The notes: a model not told the origin generated them from the sequence alone. A stretch of DNA of 64,000 nucleotides from Corynebacterium sp. (GCF_030152825.1 NZ_JASLIP010000028.1:1-64000), one strand, 5' to 3'; positions 33,157 to 42,671 are shown, counted from the stretch's first letter. Program-made: numbers and translations.

Positions 33157-33249
33157 CTTGCCTGTGTTTCAGCCACACCGCGCACCTCTCCCCCGCACAG
33201 CTATCGCGAGGAGCAGATCTGCCCGCCCCCCTTTCGAACTGAAGGTAGG

Positions 33250-33268
33250 TAAGGGTAAGCTAATTCCC
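33250..33268 (+). promoter_or_regulatory. Candidate DtxR box at the siderophore-interacting protein promoter
   Basis: TAAGGGTAAGCTAATTCCC keeps the TAAG-CTAA core of the DtxR/IdeR box and the left half-site, with a weak right end. It covers TAAGCT (33256-33261), a good -10 element 11 bases before the ATG, so iron-bound DtxR would block the promoter. Confidence 0.55.
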
Positions 33269-33271
33269 ACC

Positions 33272-34201
33272 ATGAATACTGCCGCCCCGTCGCCCACGAA
33301 GCTCACGCCCAGCTCCCGCCAGCAGGCCGCGTTCTCCGATCACAGCCTGCTCACCCCGCCGCAGTTCGGAGGGCACGAGCTCTTCCGCGCCACCGTCCGC
33401 GCAGTGTTCGCACCGTCGCCCCGGCTGCGCCGCATCACACTGCACTCTCCCGCCTTTGCGACGCACCAACTCTCCGGCCCGGATGAGTTCTTCGGGCTGC
33501 TCATGCCACAACCCGGCGCGCCACTGCACCTCCCGCAGCACCCAGGCGGCGAAAATCTGCGCGCCGCCGTCGCCGCGATACCCAAACAGATCCGGCCAAA
33601 CCTGCGCTGGTACACCGTGCGCCGTTTCGACCCTCAGGAGGGCGAGCTCACCTTCGACATCGTGACCCACGGCATCACTCAACAGAACCTCGACACCGAT
33701 GGGCAAGTGGGCCCGGGCCTGCGGTGGTGCCTCTCCGCCCAGCCAGGTTCGGAAGTAGGCATCTGGACCGCCCAGGGGCTATGGCACCGCGCTAACTCGG
33801 CACAGACTCTCATTGCGGACCCCTCCGCGCTGCCGTCCCTGCGCGCGATCCTGGAGTACACAGCAGCCTTCGCACCAGAACAGCTACAGGAGATGCACGT
33901 GATTGCGGTCGCGGAAAACTCCGAGGACATTGAGCCGAAGTTATTCTCGGAATGGCAGGGCAGGCTCGGCAGCCTTGAGCTCCTATTTTCCCCGGCCACC
34001 GAATTCGCCACGCACACCGCGCGCCTACTCGAGCGCATAGATTCTCTCGAGCACCCCGCCCGCCTCGCCCACTACGTCTGGGTTGCCGGCGAAGGCAGTC
34101 TCTGCAAGCAGGTGCGCCGCCACTGCGTGAACACGTGGCAGCTCAGCCCCGCCGAGGTGCAGTGGTGCCCGTATTGGTTCCTCGGCAAAGCCCGCCCTTA
34201 G
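33272..34201 (+). CDS. Siderophore-interacting protein (FAD-dependent ferric-siderophore reductase)
   Basis: Protein of 309 residues of the SIP family, which reduces ferric siderophores with NAD(P)H or ferredoxin to release iron in the cytoplasm. FAD-binding signature RWYTVRRFDP (about 111-120, RxYTxR) and HGITQ follow in the middle; the nicotinamide domain has TLIADPSALPSLRAIL, and the C-terminus ends in WVAGEGSLCKQVRRH and WCPYWFLGKARP, typical of SIP. ATG 33272 has no ribosome site and lies where transcription should begin, so the mRNA is probably leaderless. Together with the siderophore operon downstream it forms an iron-uptake set. Confidence 0.9.
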   Translation: MNTAAPSPTKLTPSSRQQAAFSDHSLLTPPQFGGHELFRATVRAVFAPSPRLRRITLHSPAFATHQLSGPDEFFGLLMPQPGAPLHLPQHPGGENLRAAVAAIPKQIRPNLRWYTVRRFDPQEGELTFDIVTHGITQQNLDTDGQVGPGLRWCLSAQPGSEVGIWTAQGLWHRANSAQTLIADPSALPSLRAILEYTAAFAPEQLQEMHVIAVAENSEDIEPKLFSEWQGRLGSLELLFSPATEFATHTARLLERIDSLEHPARLAHYVWVAGEGSLCKQVRRHCVNTWQLSPAEVQWCPYWFLGKARP

Positions 34202-34363
34202 GGGCCGCTACTGATCGGCAGCGATCGGAGCGCGCGGCCGCCGCATACTTTGAGCCCCCGGCAGGCGTCGAGGCCTTCTTAGTGCGTCGATGCGCAATCC
34301 ATGCACTCCACCGACACCGTTGATCGACTCGAATTCGTAGGATAACTTCAATCCTTTATCAGG

Positions 34364-34382
34364 TAAGGTTAGCCTAGCCTTG
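34364..34382 (+). promoter_or_regulatory. DtxR box at the siderophore operon promoter
   Basis: TAAGGTTAGCCTAGCCTTG matches the DtxR/IdeR consensus TTAGGTTAGCCTAACCTAA at about 15 of 19 positions. It lies just before TACGGT (34384-34389), a likely -10 box, so repression when iron is sufficient is expected. Confidence 0.8.
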
Positions 34383-34396
34383 CTACGGTGTCCCGC

Positions 34397-35917
34397 ATGT
34401 TCAATTCGATCAACGAGTCCACCCACGCAAGGGTCGAGCCCGGCAGCCCCCGGTTCACGACGCTCCCTCCCCGAATCGACTTCGACGATGATCTCGTCGG
34501 ACACTCACCCACTCGCCTGGCTGATGTATTCTCTGCCGCCTCCCACGCGGCGACGGACTATTTCACAGGGGAGCACGCCCCGTGCAGCGCCACGCCCGCA
34601 GAGCAGCTGGGCGCCGCAGTCGATGGCGTCGATCTCAAAAATCCCCTCGGTTCCCTGCGGAAGAGCCTGAGCGAACTGCGCCGGCTATGGCTCGACCACG
34701 CCGTCTGGTACCACCATCCCCACTACATTGCCCACCTGAACTGCCCGATCTCAGCTACAGCCGTAGCTGGAGACGCCATCGCCAGCGCTGTGAACACTGC
34801 CGTCGAATCGTGGGACCAGGCGTCCTCCGCTGCGCTCATCGAGCAAAAGCTCCTGCACTGGCTCTGCGAAAAACTCCAGTGGCCTGCCGCGGGATCCCAC
34901 GGTGCCTTCACTTCCGGCGGAACCCAGTCCAACCTTCAAGCATTGCTCATCGCCCGAAACAAAACCCTCGCGATTCACGGATACGACGCACTTCCCCGCC
35001 TGTGCATCCTGCATACGGCAGACACTCACTACTCAGTAGCCCGGGCAAGCAATACCCTCGGCCTCCACCCGACCACCGGCTCACGCGTGGTCGAAACCGA
35101 TGCCCACCACCGAATGTCACCCACGGCGCTTGACGAGGCGTTGGCCGAATGTACCCGCGACGGTCTGATCCCCATGGCTATTGTCGCCACCTCGGGCACC
35201 ACGGATCTCGGAGCGATCGACCCCTTGGCGAGCATCGCTCCCATCGCGCACAAGCACCGCGTTCATCTGCATGTGGACGCGGCCTACGGCGGCGCCATGT
35301 TGGTATCCCCCACGCAGAGACACCGGCTCCAGGGCATCGAGTCCGCAGATAGCGTCACCGTGGATTTTCACAAAACCTACTTCCAACCCGTGGCGTGCTC
35401 CGCTGTCGTGCTGCGGAACCCGGCGGATCTCGCACACATTTCCTGGCACGCGGACTATTTGAACCCCGAGGACACGAAAGAACTCAACCTCGCGGACTTT
35501 TCCCTCCAGACCACCCGCCGTTTCGACGCCCTCAAGCTATGGCTCACCCTGCGTGCCCACGGCGCCGACGCAATCGGCAAGGCTTTCGACGCCTGCCGCA
35601 ACATCACCCAGATCTCGGCCGCCCTGATCACTGACCACCCGCACCTGGAGCTGTTCGAGCAGCCGCAACTGACCACTTTGCTCTTCCGCCCCACCACCCC
35701 GGACGAACCCTCACCGCAGGAGATCAAACGCACGCTGCACGCCCGGGGCGAGGCGGTCGTCGCCACCACCGTCATCGAGGGCGAAAGCTGGCTGAAATTC
35801 ACCATCCTGGACCCCACGCTTTCCACCGTCGACATCCAACACGTCCTCGACCTCGTCGTCGACCAGGCAACCGCCACCCGGAATAACCCCGCAAAGGAGA
35901 TCGCCGACCATGACTAA
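34397..35917 (+). CDS. desA: PLP-dependent decarboxylase for siderophore diamine (DesA-like lysine decarboxylase)
   Basis: Protein of 506 residues in the group II PLP decarboxylases. The PLP lysine is Lys326 in VTVDFHKTYFQP; other family motifs are YHHPHYIAHLNCP (105-117), FTSGGTQSNLQALL (171-184) and HVDAAYGGAML (292-302). As I recall it, Streptomyces DesA, which makes cadaverine for desferrioxamine, is very similar in these parts; diaminobutyrate decarboxylases (RhbB) are the near alternative. ATG 34397 is seven to eight bases after the TACGGT box, so the message is probably leaderless; GTG 34388 is the other option. It overlaps the hydroxylase gene by eight bases. Confidence 0.9.
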   Translation: MFNSINESTHARVEPGSPRFTTLPPRIDFDDDLVGHSPTRLADVFSAASHAATDYFTGEHAPCSATPAEQLGAAVDGVDLKNPLGSLRKSLSELRRLWLDHAVWYHHPHYIAHLNCPISATAVAGDAIASAVNTAVESWDQASSAALIEQKLLHWLCEKLQWPAAGSHGAFTSGGTQSNLQALLIARNKTLAIHGYDALPRLCILHTADTHYSVARASNTLGLHPTTGSRVVETDAHHRMSPTALDEALAECTRDGLIPMAIVATSGTTDLGAIDPLASIAPIAHKHRVHLHVDAAYGGAMLVSPTQRHRLQGIESADSVTVDFHKTYFQPVACSAVVLRNPADLAHISWHADYLNPEDTKELNLADFSLQTTRRFDALKLWLTLRAHGADAIGKAFDACRNITQISAALITDHPHLELFEQPQLTTLLFRPTTPDEPSPQEIKRTLHARGEAVVATTVIEGESWLKFTILDPTLSTVDIQHVLDLVVDQATATRNNPAKEIADHD

Positions 35918-37250
35918 CCACCCCGCTAGCCCCACCGACACGCCGACGCAAGTGGACGTCCTCGCCATCGGCGCCGGCCCATTCAACCTCGGTTTCGCCG
36001 CCCTTGCCCAGCCCCTGGTGGACAGCGGTGAGCTCAGCCTCGCCGTATTAGACAAGAGGGACGGGTTTTGCTGGCATCCCGGCATGATGCTGCCCACCGC
36101 GACAACCCAAGTCCCCTTCATCGCAGACCTGGTGACGATGGCCGACCCCACCAGCCCCTACAGCTTCCTCAACTACTGCAAACAGCAGGGCCGCATGCAC
36201 CACTTCTTCATCAAGGAGGACTTCTACCCCCTCCGCGCGGAGTACTCGGACTACTGCGTGTGGGTGGCTGGGCAGCTGGACACCCTGCACTGGAACCACA
36301 ACGTCACCCGCATCGAGCAGCACGCAGACGGCACTTTCACCGCCCATTATTCCCACCCCACTGGCACAGACCAGATTCAGGCCCGCCACCTAGTTATCGG
36401 CGTGGGCACGGAGCCCTTCGTCCCCGAGGACCTCGCGGGTGCCCTCGACGCGCCGAAAGTTCTGCACTCCGCAGACTATCTGCACCGCAAGGAAGAAATT
36501 TTGCCGGCCAACTCCATCACGATCATCGGTTCCGGCCAATCCGCCGCCGAGATCTACCTGGACCTCATCGAACAGCGAGCTACTCAGGGCAAGCGCCTCG
36601 ACTGGTTCACCCGCTCGCCACGTTTCTTCCCCATGGAATACACCAAGCTCACCCTCGAGATGACCAGCCCGGATTACGCACGCTACTTCCGCTCACTGCC
36701 GGAGGCGACCCGCGATCGCACAAACCGCGAACAGCGCAACCTCTACAAAGGCATTTCCGGCGATACGGTCAACGAGATCTACGACGCTCTCTACCGCTTC
36801 TCCCGCACCAGCGAGCTGCGATCAACGCTGCGCGCCGGGTGCGCGGTGTCCTGGGCGCCCGGCGCGCAGCCCACGGATGGCACCACGGGGACCCACCGCC
36901 TGCGGGTCGAGCACGCGGAATCCGGCGCCACCGGTGTTCATGCCACCAATGTGCTCATCCTCGCCACCGGGTACCGCGCCCCCACTATCCCCGCCTTCCT
37001 CGAGCCACTGCGCGGATCCTTCAACGTCGACGCCGCAGGCCGTTATGCGGTCGCCCCGGATTTCTCCATTAACGACGACGCCACGATCCACGTGCAGAAC
37101 GCCGAAGAGCACACGCACTCGCTGATCTCCCCAGACCTAGGCATGGGGCCGTGGCGTAACTCCACGATCTTGGCCAGCATCACCGGCCGAGAGGTGTATC
37201 CGCTCGAGAGGGACATCGCCTTCCAGACGTTCGGAGGTGAGGGCCTGTGA
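35910..37250 (+). CDS. desB: FAD/NADPH-dependent lysine/ornithine-type N-monooxygenase (DesB/IucD-like)
   Basis: Protein of 446 residues. The FAD site is IGAGPFNLGFAA (20-31), the NADPH site is IIGSGQSAAEIYLDL (about 205-219), and ILATGYRAP near residue 353 is the usual C-terminal FAD motif of this class. These enzymes hydroxylate a terminal amine to give the hydroxamate nitrogen; with the decarboxylase in front, cadaverine is the likely substrate. AAAGGAGA precedes ATG 35910, and the gene overlaps both neighbours, so it is one operon. Confidence 0.93.
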   Translation: MTNHPASPTDTPTQVDVLAIGAGPFNLGFAALAQPLVDSGELSLAVLDKRDGFCWHPGMMLPTATTQVPFIADLVTMADPTSPYSFLNYCKQQGRMHHFFIKEDFYPLRAEYSDYCVWVAGQLDTLHWNHNVTRIEQHADGTFTAHYSHPTGTDQIQARHLVIGVGTEPFVPEDLAGALDAPKVLHSADYLHRKEEILPANSITIIGSGQSAAEIYLDLIEQRATQGKRLDWFTRSPRFFPMEYTKLTLEMTSPDYARYFRSLPEATRDRTNREQRNLYKGISGDTVNEIYDALYRFSRTSELRSTLRAGCAVSWAPGAQPTDGTTGTHRLRVEHAESGATGVHATNVLILATGYRAPTIPAFLEPLRGSFNVDAAGRYAVAPDFSINDDATIHVQNAEEHTHSLISPDLGMGPWRNSTILASITGREVYPLERDIAFQTFGGEGL

Positions 37251-39691
37251 TGCAGGGAATCCTCACACCACATGGTCGGGTCACGATTTCCCCCGTCCAA
37301 CCGCGACGGGACGCCCCTCTGCTTCACGGCTGGCTCACCTCCCCGCACGCCTTCTACTGGCAATCCCTCGATGCAAGCGTTGAGGAGGTGGAACGCGAGT
37401 ACCTTCGCATCACGGATGCAGCGCATGAGGCAGCCTGGCTGCTGCGCATAGACGACCACCCCGCAGCGCTGGTGGAAACCTACGACCCCAGCGAGATCCT
37501 GCTGGATGGCGTCCCCAGCCTGGAACATGCCCCCGGGGACGTGGGCATGCACATCCTCGTATCCCCGCCACGGGAGAACCCTCGCCCCGGGTTCACGAAC
37601 TCCATATTCGCGGCGACGATGCGCTGGCTGTGCGATCACCGCGGAGCGCGACGGGTCGTAGTGGAGCCGGACGCGGGAAACCAGAAGATCCTCGCCAAGA
37701 ACGCACTGGCCGGATTCCGAGGCGTCCCCGGCCCGGGCCTCACCCAGTTGACACTCGGTAGCGCGGAGAAAACGGCCAGGGTCCAGCGCTGCACTGCCGA
37801 GCGCTTCCGGGCATCCGCGTTAGCAGGTCATGCCGCCACCGAACAGGCAGTGGCAGCGGCACCAGCGCCCCACCTCAGCTCCCCTGCGATGACGGAAGCC
37901 AACAGGCAGCTCATGGCCAAGGCAATCCGCGAGTTCGTCCACGAACGTCTCCTCACCGCAACTCGGGTGGACACGAACGCGAACGCACCCGATACATCCA
38001 CCCACGCTGTCCAATTCGGCCCGAGAACAATCGAGTTTCGCGCCACGCCCCACCGGCTGGAACATCTCAGCATCGACCCGTCCAGCCTGCGCTGCACGGA
38101 TTCCCCCGTGCTGCCGATGCTCTCCGAGCTCATCGCCGAGGCCAGCGACGAGCTGCGAATTTCGCCAGGTTTCCTCCATACGTACCTCGAGGAAATTCAG
38201 GCCACACTGGCGGCACGCGCACGGGCGCTGCACCGCGGCCGCCCGTCGGCCCGCCAACTCAGCGGTCGCGACCTGCCGGAGCGCTTGAGCCCGCAGGCCC
38301 AGGCCGATCAGCTGCAGTTCGTGGAGGCTTCCATGGTGGAGGGACACCCTAGCTTCATCGCCAACTCCGGAAGAGGTGGAATGAGCGAGGGCGACCTCAA
38401 CGCGTGGGCCCCGGAACTTTCAGCCGCCGGCCCCCTCGTGTGGCTCGCGGCCAGCACATCCTCCTGCGTACACGCCGTGAGCCACGACCTCCCCGGGCAG
38501 TCCCCTGGTGGATCACACTTTTGGGCGCAGCAGCTCGGCCAGGACCTGTGGGAGACTTTCACCCGGGCGGTGGAGCAGGCCGATGGGGACCCCAAGGACT
38601 ATGTACCGATCCCCGTCCACCCGTGGCAGTGGGATCACCGCTTGACCACTACCTTCGCCAGTGATATCGCCAGCGGAAAACTCCTATACGTGGGCACGAG
38701 TCAGGACCTGTACCGGCCACAGCAGTCCCTGCGCACCTTTTTCAACCACTCTCGTCCCTCAAACCCATATGTGAAAACCGCGGTAGCGGTACGGAACATG
38801 GGGTTCCTGCGCGGTTTATCAGCTACCTACATGGAGTCCACACCGGCGATCAACGACTGGTTGCAGCACACGATCGGCGAAAGCCCAGAGTTTGTTGACC
38901 ACGGTGTGCAGCTGCTTCGAGAGATCGCCACCGTCGGCTACGTCGCGGACGTCTATCATCGCAGCCTGCCACGAACAGGTTCGACGTCCAGCGAGCATGT
39001 CAAGATGCTGGCAGGCCTTTGGCGCGAATCACCTATTGGTTTCCTCGAGCCGACGGAACTCGCGGTGACGCTGGCGTCCACCCTGCACGTCGATGGGGAA
39101 GGAAATACCGTCATCGGCGAGTGGATTGAGCAATCCGGGCTGACCGCCGAGGCCTGGCTGCGCGAACTAATGAATGTCTACCTGTGGCCTGTCATCCACG
39201 CCATGGCCAGCCACAGTATCGCCTTCATGCCACACGGCGAGAATGTCATCCTGCGGTTGCGCCGTGGCGTTCCGGTGGGAGCATTCTTCAAGGACCTCGG
39301 CGAGGAAGTCGCCGTGGTTCACCGGGATCAGCCTGTCCCAGAGGAAATCTCCCGGATTCAAGCCGATCACGGTGAATTCGACGCCGCGCAACGGGCGTTG
39401 TCCATCCATACGGACGTCCTCGACGGGGTCCTACGCCATCTCGCGGCACTAATGGCGGACCACAGTCTTCTGAGCGACGCAGACTTTTGGAAGGTTGTTC
39501 GGGACTGCGTGGAAGATTACGAAGCTAGTCACCCGGGCACTTTGGAGCAGCTGCCGTTACTCAGCGAGACATTTCGGCACTCGTGCCTAAACCGCCTGCA
39601 GCTGCGAAACCCGCTAACGATGGTGGAGCTCGGGGAACAGAATGGTTCGCTCATCTACGCGGGCGATATCGCCAACCCACTGGCGGAGTAA
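37247..39691 (+). CDS. Acyltransferase-NIS synthetase fusion (DesC-DesD/BibC-like)
   Basis: Protein of 814 residues in two parts. Residues 1 to about 195 are a GNAT-type acyltransferase of siderophore pathways (HGWLTSPHAFYWQSLDAS, GDVGMHILVSPPRENPRPGF), which should acylate the hydroxylamine with succinyl- or acetyl-CoA. From about 220 on is an IucA/IucC synthetase with GHPSFIANSGRGG, HPWQWDH, KTAVAVRNMGFLRGLSA and FMPHGENVILRL, which joins hydroxamate units by ATP-dependent amide formation. BibC of bisucaberin synthesis has this architecture, while Streptomyces uses separate DesC and DesD. GTG 37247 is nine bases after GGAGG and overlaps desB by four bases; ATG 37250 is possible. Confidence 0.92.
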   Translation: MMQGILTPHGRVTISPVQPRRDAPLLHGWLTSPHAFYWQSLDASVEEVEREYLRITDAAHEAAWLLRIDDHPAALVETYDPSEILLDGVPSLEHAPGDVGMHILVSPPRENPRPGFTNSIFAATMRWLCDHRGARRVVVEPDAGNQKILAKNALAGFRGVPGPGLTQLTLGSAEKTARVQRCTAERFRASALAGHAATEQAVAAAPAPHLSSPAMTEANRQLMAKAIREFVHERLLTATRVDTNANAPDTSTHAVQFGPRTIEFRATPHRLEHLSIDPSSLRCTDSPVLPMLSELIAEASDELRISPGFLHTYLEEIQATLAARARALHRGRPSARQLSGRDLPERLSPQAQADQLQFVEASMVEGHPSFIANSGRGGMSEGDLNAWAPELSAAGPLVWLAASTSSCVHAVSHDLPGQSPGGSHFWAQQLGQDLWETFTRAVEQADGDPKDYVPIPVHPWQWDHRLTTTFASDIASGKLLYVGTSQDLYRPQQSLRTFFNHSRPSNPYVKTAVAVRNMGFLRGLSATYMESTPAINDWLQHTIGESPEFVDHGVQLLREIATVGYVADVYHRSLPRTGSTSSEHVKMLAGLWRESPIGFLEPTELAVTLASTLHVDGEGNTVIGEWIEQSGLTAEAWLRELMNVYLWPVIHAMASHSIAFMPHGENVILRLRRGVPVGAFFKDLGEEVAVVHRDQPVPEEISRIQADHGEFDAAQRALSIHTDVLDGVLRHLAALMADHSLLSDADFWKVVRDCVEDYEASHPGTLEQLPLLSETFRHSCLNRLQLRNPLTMVELGEQNGSLIYAGDIANPLAE

Positions 39692-39974
39692 CTCCTGGCA
39701 CCGGCCCCGCTGGTCCGCTGCTCCGCGCAAAACCGCGCGAGCACACTCAGGCTCCGTGTCGCGGGCAGTGCGTTGCTAGACCACTGACCGCGGCACGATG
39801 AAGGACCTTTGGCCTGCGGTTCCGCTCATGTCTCGGTGTGCGACCCGTAAACGTCTGCACGTAGCGCAATAGCCTCGGGGCAGTAAAGTTGAGCAAATTT
39901 AAGCCAGGTGAGGCTTAGCCAACGAGAGTCCTCCCGACCTCAATGTCGGTAATTTTCACTGGCGCCCCCACGCG

Positions 39975-41360
39975 CTAAAGCTTCTCCACCGCGTTCGGGT
40001 TGCGCAGTGTCTCTCGGCCGAAGCACCACGCCACCACCGCGAGCCCCGCAACCACCCCGCAGGCCAGGAAGCCCGCGCGAAAGCCGGCCCACTGGATCAG
40101 CAGTCCCACGATGATCGGCCCCAGGATCGAGCCGGTGTCCTGCGCCATCTGGAAGTTCGCGAGCACCCTGCCACCCGAGCGCTCCGCCCCGATCACATCC
40201 GCGAGCACCGCCTGCTGGGCCGGGTTGAACAGACCGGCACCCGCACCAGCCAGCACGCTGAGCAACAGCAACGACCACACCCGGTCAGAGAATCCCAGCG
40301 CCGCGGTGAACGCACCATTGGCCAGCAGACCCACGAGGATCAACGGCTTGCGGCCAACCCGGTCGGCGGCCCGCCCGCTGAATTGCTGCACCACCGCATT
40401 CCCCGCGGCGAAGGCGGCCATCGCCAGCCCCGCGTAGGCCGCGCCGGATTCGAAAATCGCCGCGGCCAGCAGCGGCAGGGTCGCCACGCGCACCCCGAAG
40501 TTCAGCCAACCATTGGCGAAGCCACCAACCAGGGCGCTGCGGTACGCGGAGTCCGCGAAGGCCTCCCGGAAGCGCATCGGGGTGGTCTGCCGTCCGCCCT
40601 CGGTCTGCTGCACCCCGACAGAGGCCGGCATGCGCCGCCACACCACAACTGCCGCAAGGAACACCGCCGCGCCATAGATCGCGAAGGGTGCGCGCATGCC
40701 CAGCACCGACAGCATCGCGCCCAGCACCGGCCCCAGCACATTACCCAGCAGGAAGGCCGTGGCGTACAGGCTGGAGCAGCGCCCGCGGATCGCCGGTGGG
40801 GAGAGCCGCACGATCAGTCCCATCGCGGAGACCGTGAACATCGTGGAACCGATACCCGCGACCGCACGCAACAGCAGGATGTGCCAGTACTCCCCCACAA
40901 ACGCGACCAGGCCAGTCGTCAACGCCACGATAAGCAGGCCCGAAAGGTAGACGCGCCGCGAGCCCAGCCGATCCACCAGCCGCCCAGAGACCGGGGCGAA
41001 GGCCAAGCGAGAGAAGGCGAAAATACTGACCACCGCGCCAGCCGCGGCCACGCCCACGTTGAAGGACTGCGCGAACTGCGGCAACACCGGCGCGATCAGT
41101 CCATAGCCCAGGGCGATGATGAAGGCCGCGGCGACCAGCACCCAGATGGACTGAGGTACCGCTGGTTTCTCGGCCTTCGCCGAGTCAGGCTTCTTGGCAG
41201 CCGCCGAGCCCGGCTTTACGCCAGCTCCCGCATCGGGCTTCTGTCCAGCCACCGAGCTCGACTTCCCAGCAGCCACCAGCGCTTGCTCCCCGCCGACCTC
41301 CCCGGCGCACTCCTCTCGTGCTCCTGCCCCCTGCGTTAACTCCTCACCATCACGTGCCAT
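39975..41360 (-). CDS. MFS transporter, possible siderophore exporter
   Basis: Protein of 461 residues with about 12 membrane segments and the MFS loop motif GRLVDRLGSRRVYLSG between TM2 and TM3; a second copy, GRAADRVGRKPLILVG, follows in the C-terminal half. The first 70 residues are a charged Ala/Lys/Gly-rich cytoplasmic tail. The substrate cannot be assigned. It is convergent with the siderophore operon and downstream of another MFS gene, 34 bases away, so siderophore export is a guess from context. No DtxR box is visible. Confidence 0.85.
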   Translation of the reverse strand: MARDGEELTQGAGAREECAGEVGGEQALVAAGKSSSVAGQKPDAGAGVKPGSAAAKKPDSAKAEKPAVPQSIWVLVAAAFIIALGYGLIAPVLPQFAQSFNVGVAAAGAVVSIFAFSRLAFAPVSGRLVDRLGSRRVYLSGLLIVALTTGLVAFVGEYWHILLLRAVAGIGSTMFTVSAMGLIVRLSPPAIRGRCSSLYATAFLLGNVLGPVLGAMLSVLGMRAPFAIYGAAVFLAAVVVWRRMPASVGVQQTEGGRQTTPMRFREAFADSAYRSALVGGFANGWLNFGVRVATLPLLAAAIFESGAAYAGLAMAAFAAGNAVVQQFSGRAADRVGRKPLILVGLLANGAFTAALGFSDRVWSLLLLSVLAGAGAGLFNPAQQAVLADVIGAERSGGRVLANFQMAQDTGSILGPIIVGLLIQWAGFRAGFLACGVVAGLAVVAWCFGRETLRNPNAVEKL

Positions 41361-41393
41361 ATCAACTAACGCTAGCCCACCGGGGTCAACAGC

Positions 41394-42671
41394 CTAAGCG
41401 TCGGCATAGCCCTGCTTGGCCTGCGGCCGCCGCCCATGGACGAAGAAGTAGAACACCCCAGCCACCGCGACCAAACCGGCAAGCAGCAGGTACATCGCCG
41501 AGTAGCCGGTCGCACTGATGAGTGTTCCCAGGAAGATCGGCCCCAAGGCCACGCCCACGTCAACCAGCAGCATCAAGGTGGAAATACCGGTACCCAGCCG
41601 GGAGGCGTCCACCAACCGCACCGCAATCGCCTGCGAGGCGGGCATCAGCGTCCCGTAACCCAGACCGCTCAACACACCGGCCACGATGACCAGGGCGTCA
41701 TTCCCCGCCAGCGCCAGAACCACGAGCGCAGCGATGAACATGACCACGCCGAAGTACACCACGGCGTTATCGCCCCGCTCGTCCTGAATGCGCCCCAGGA
41801 AGAAGCGGGAGATGAACATCGCGGCGGCATAAGCCAGGAAGAACACCGAGGCCCCCGTCTGCGTGCCCCGCTCCTCCGAGTAGCTCATCAGGAAGGTGAT
41901 CACGCCCGAGTAGCTCACGCCCACGATCAGCATGAACACACCGATCGGCACCACCCGGCCATCCGCGATATCCGAGGCGTGGAAGCTCGGACGTTGCCCA
42001 CCACGTACCTCTTCCGCCGCGGCGCGCTCCCCCGCCGTCAATCCCAGCAGGACGCCGAGAACCAGGCTGACCACCGCAACCGCGATCGTCGTCGTGGACA
42101 ATGCGCGGTAGCTGAACTGACCGACCAGGAACAGCCCGAACGCCGGGCCCAGCGCCGTGGAGAGCGTATTACCCAGCGCGAAGAAGCCGGTGCCCTCCGC
42201 ACGGCGGGCCGGCGGGATCACGCGCTGGGCGGTGGTCATCACCGCCGTGGAGGCGATCGCATAGCTCAGGCCGTGCAGCATGCGCACGAGGATCAAGACC
42301 CAGAAGGAGCCCTCCAGCAGGTAGCCGAAGCTGCTGACCGCAACCACAGCCAGGGAGATCCACAGCACCCGCCGCCGGCCGAAAGCGTCCACAAGGTAGC
42401 CGGAGAACAGGCGCGCCACCGTGGCACCGACGACGAAGGAGCTAGAGGCGAAACCGGCCGCCGCATCCGAGGCGGCGAACTGTTTCACCGCGTAGAGGGC
42501 CATCGTCGTGACCAGGATGTAGAAGGCCAGATACTGGGTGAAGTTAATGACCCACGCGAGGGCGAATGCGGGGGTAATCAGCTTACCTTCTGCTGGTGGT
42601 TGGGGTGCGGCGGCGGTGTTCTCCTTCAATTCCTTTAAGGCCTCCTTCGGCGGTTGGGCACCGTGATGCAT
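41394..42671 (-). CDS. MFS transporter
   Basis: Protein of 425 residues with about 12 membrane segments and SGYLVDAFGRRRVLWIS, the MFS signature after TM2. RFFLGRIQDERGDN is the matching loop in the second half. It resembles drug or siderophore exporters and cannot be placed further. ATG 42671 is used; the ribosome site is unclear, and a start some 15 codons downstream near GGAGG is possible. First gene of the two-transporter unit. Confidence 0.83.
   Translation of the reverse strand: MHHGAQPPKEALKELKENTAAAPQPPAEGKLITPAFALAWVINFTQYLAFYILVTTMALYAVKQFAASDAAAGFASSSFVVGATVARLFSGYLVDAFGRRRVLWISLAVVAVSSFGYLLEGSFWVLILVRMLHGLSYAIASTAVMTTAQRVIPPARRAEGTGFFALGNTLSTALGPAFGLFLVGQFSYRALSTTTIAVAVVSLVLGVLLGLTAGERAAAEEVRGGQRPSFHASDIADGRVVPIGVFMLIVGVSYSGVITFLMSYSEERGTQTGASVFFLAYAAAMFISRFFLGRIQDERGDNAVVYFGVVMFIAALVVLALAGNDALVIVAGVLSGLGYGTLMPASQAIAVRLVDASRLGTGISTLMLLVDVGVALGPIFLGTLISATGYSAMYLLLAGLVAVAGVFYFFVHGRRPQAKQGYADA

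Noticed and set aside
39900..39925. A DtxR-like sequence TAAGCC...GGCTTAGCC downstream of the siderophore operon
   Set aside because: The match to the box is weak, and it lies between two convergent gene ends where no promoter is expected; it is more likely a small hairpin.
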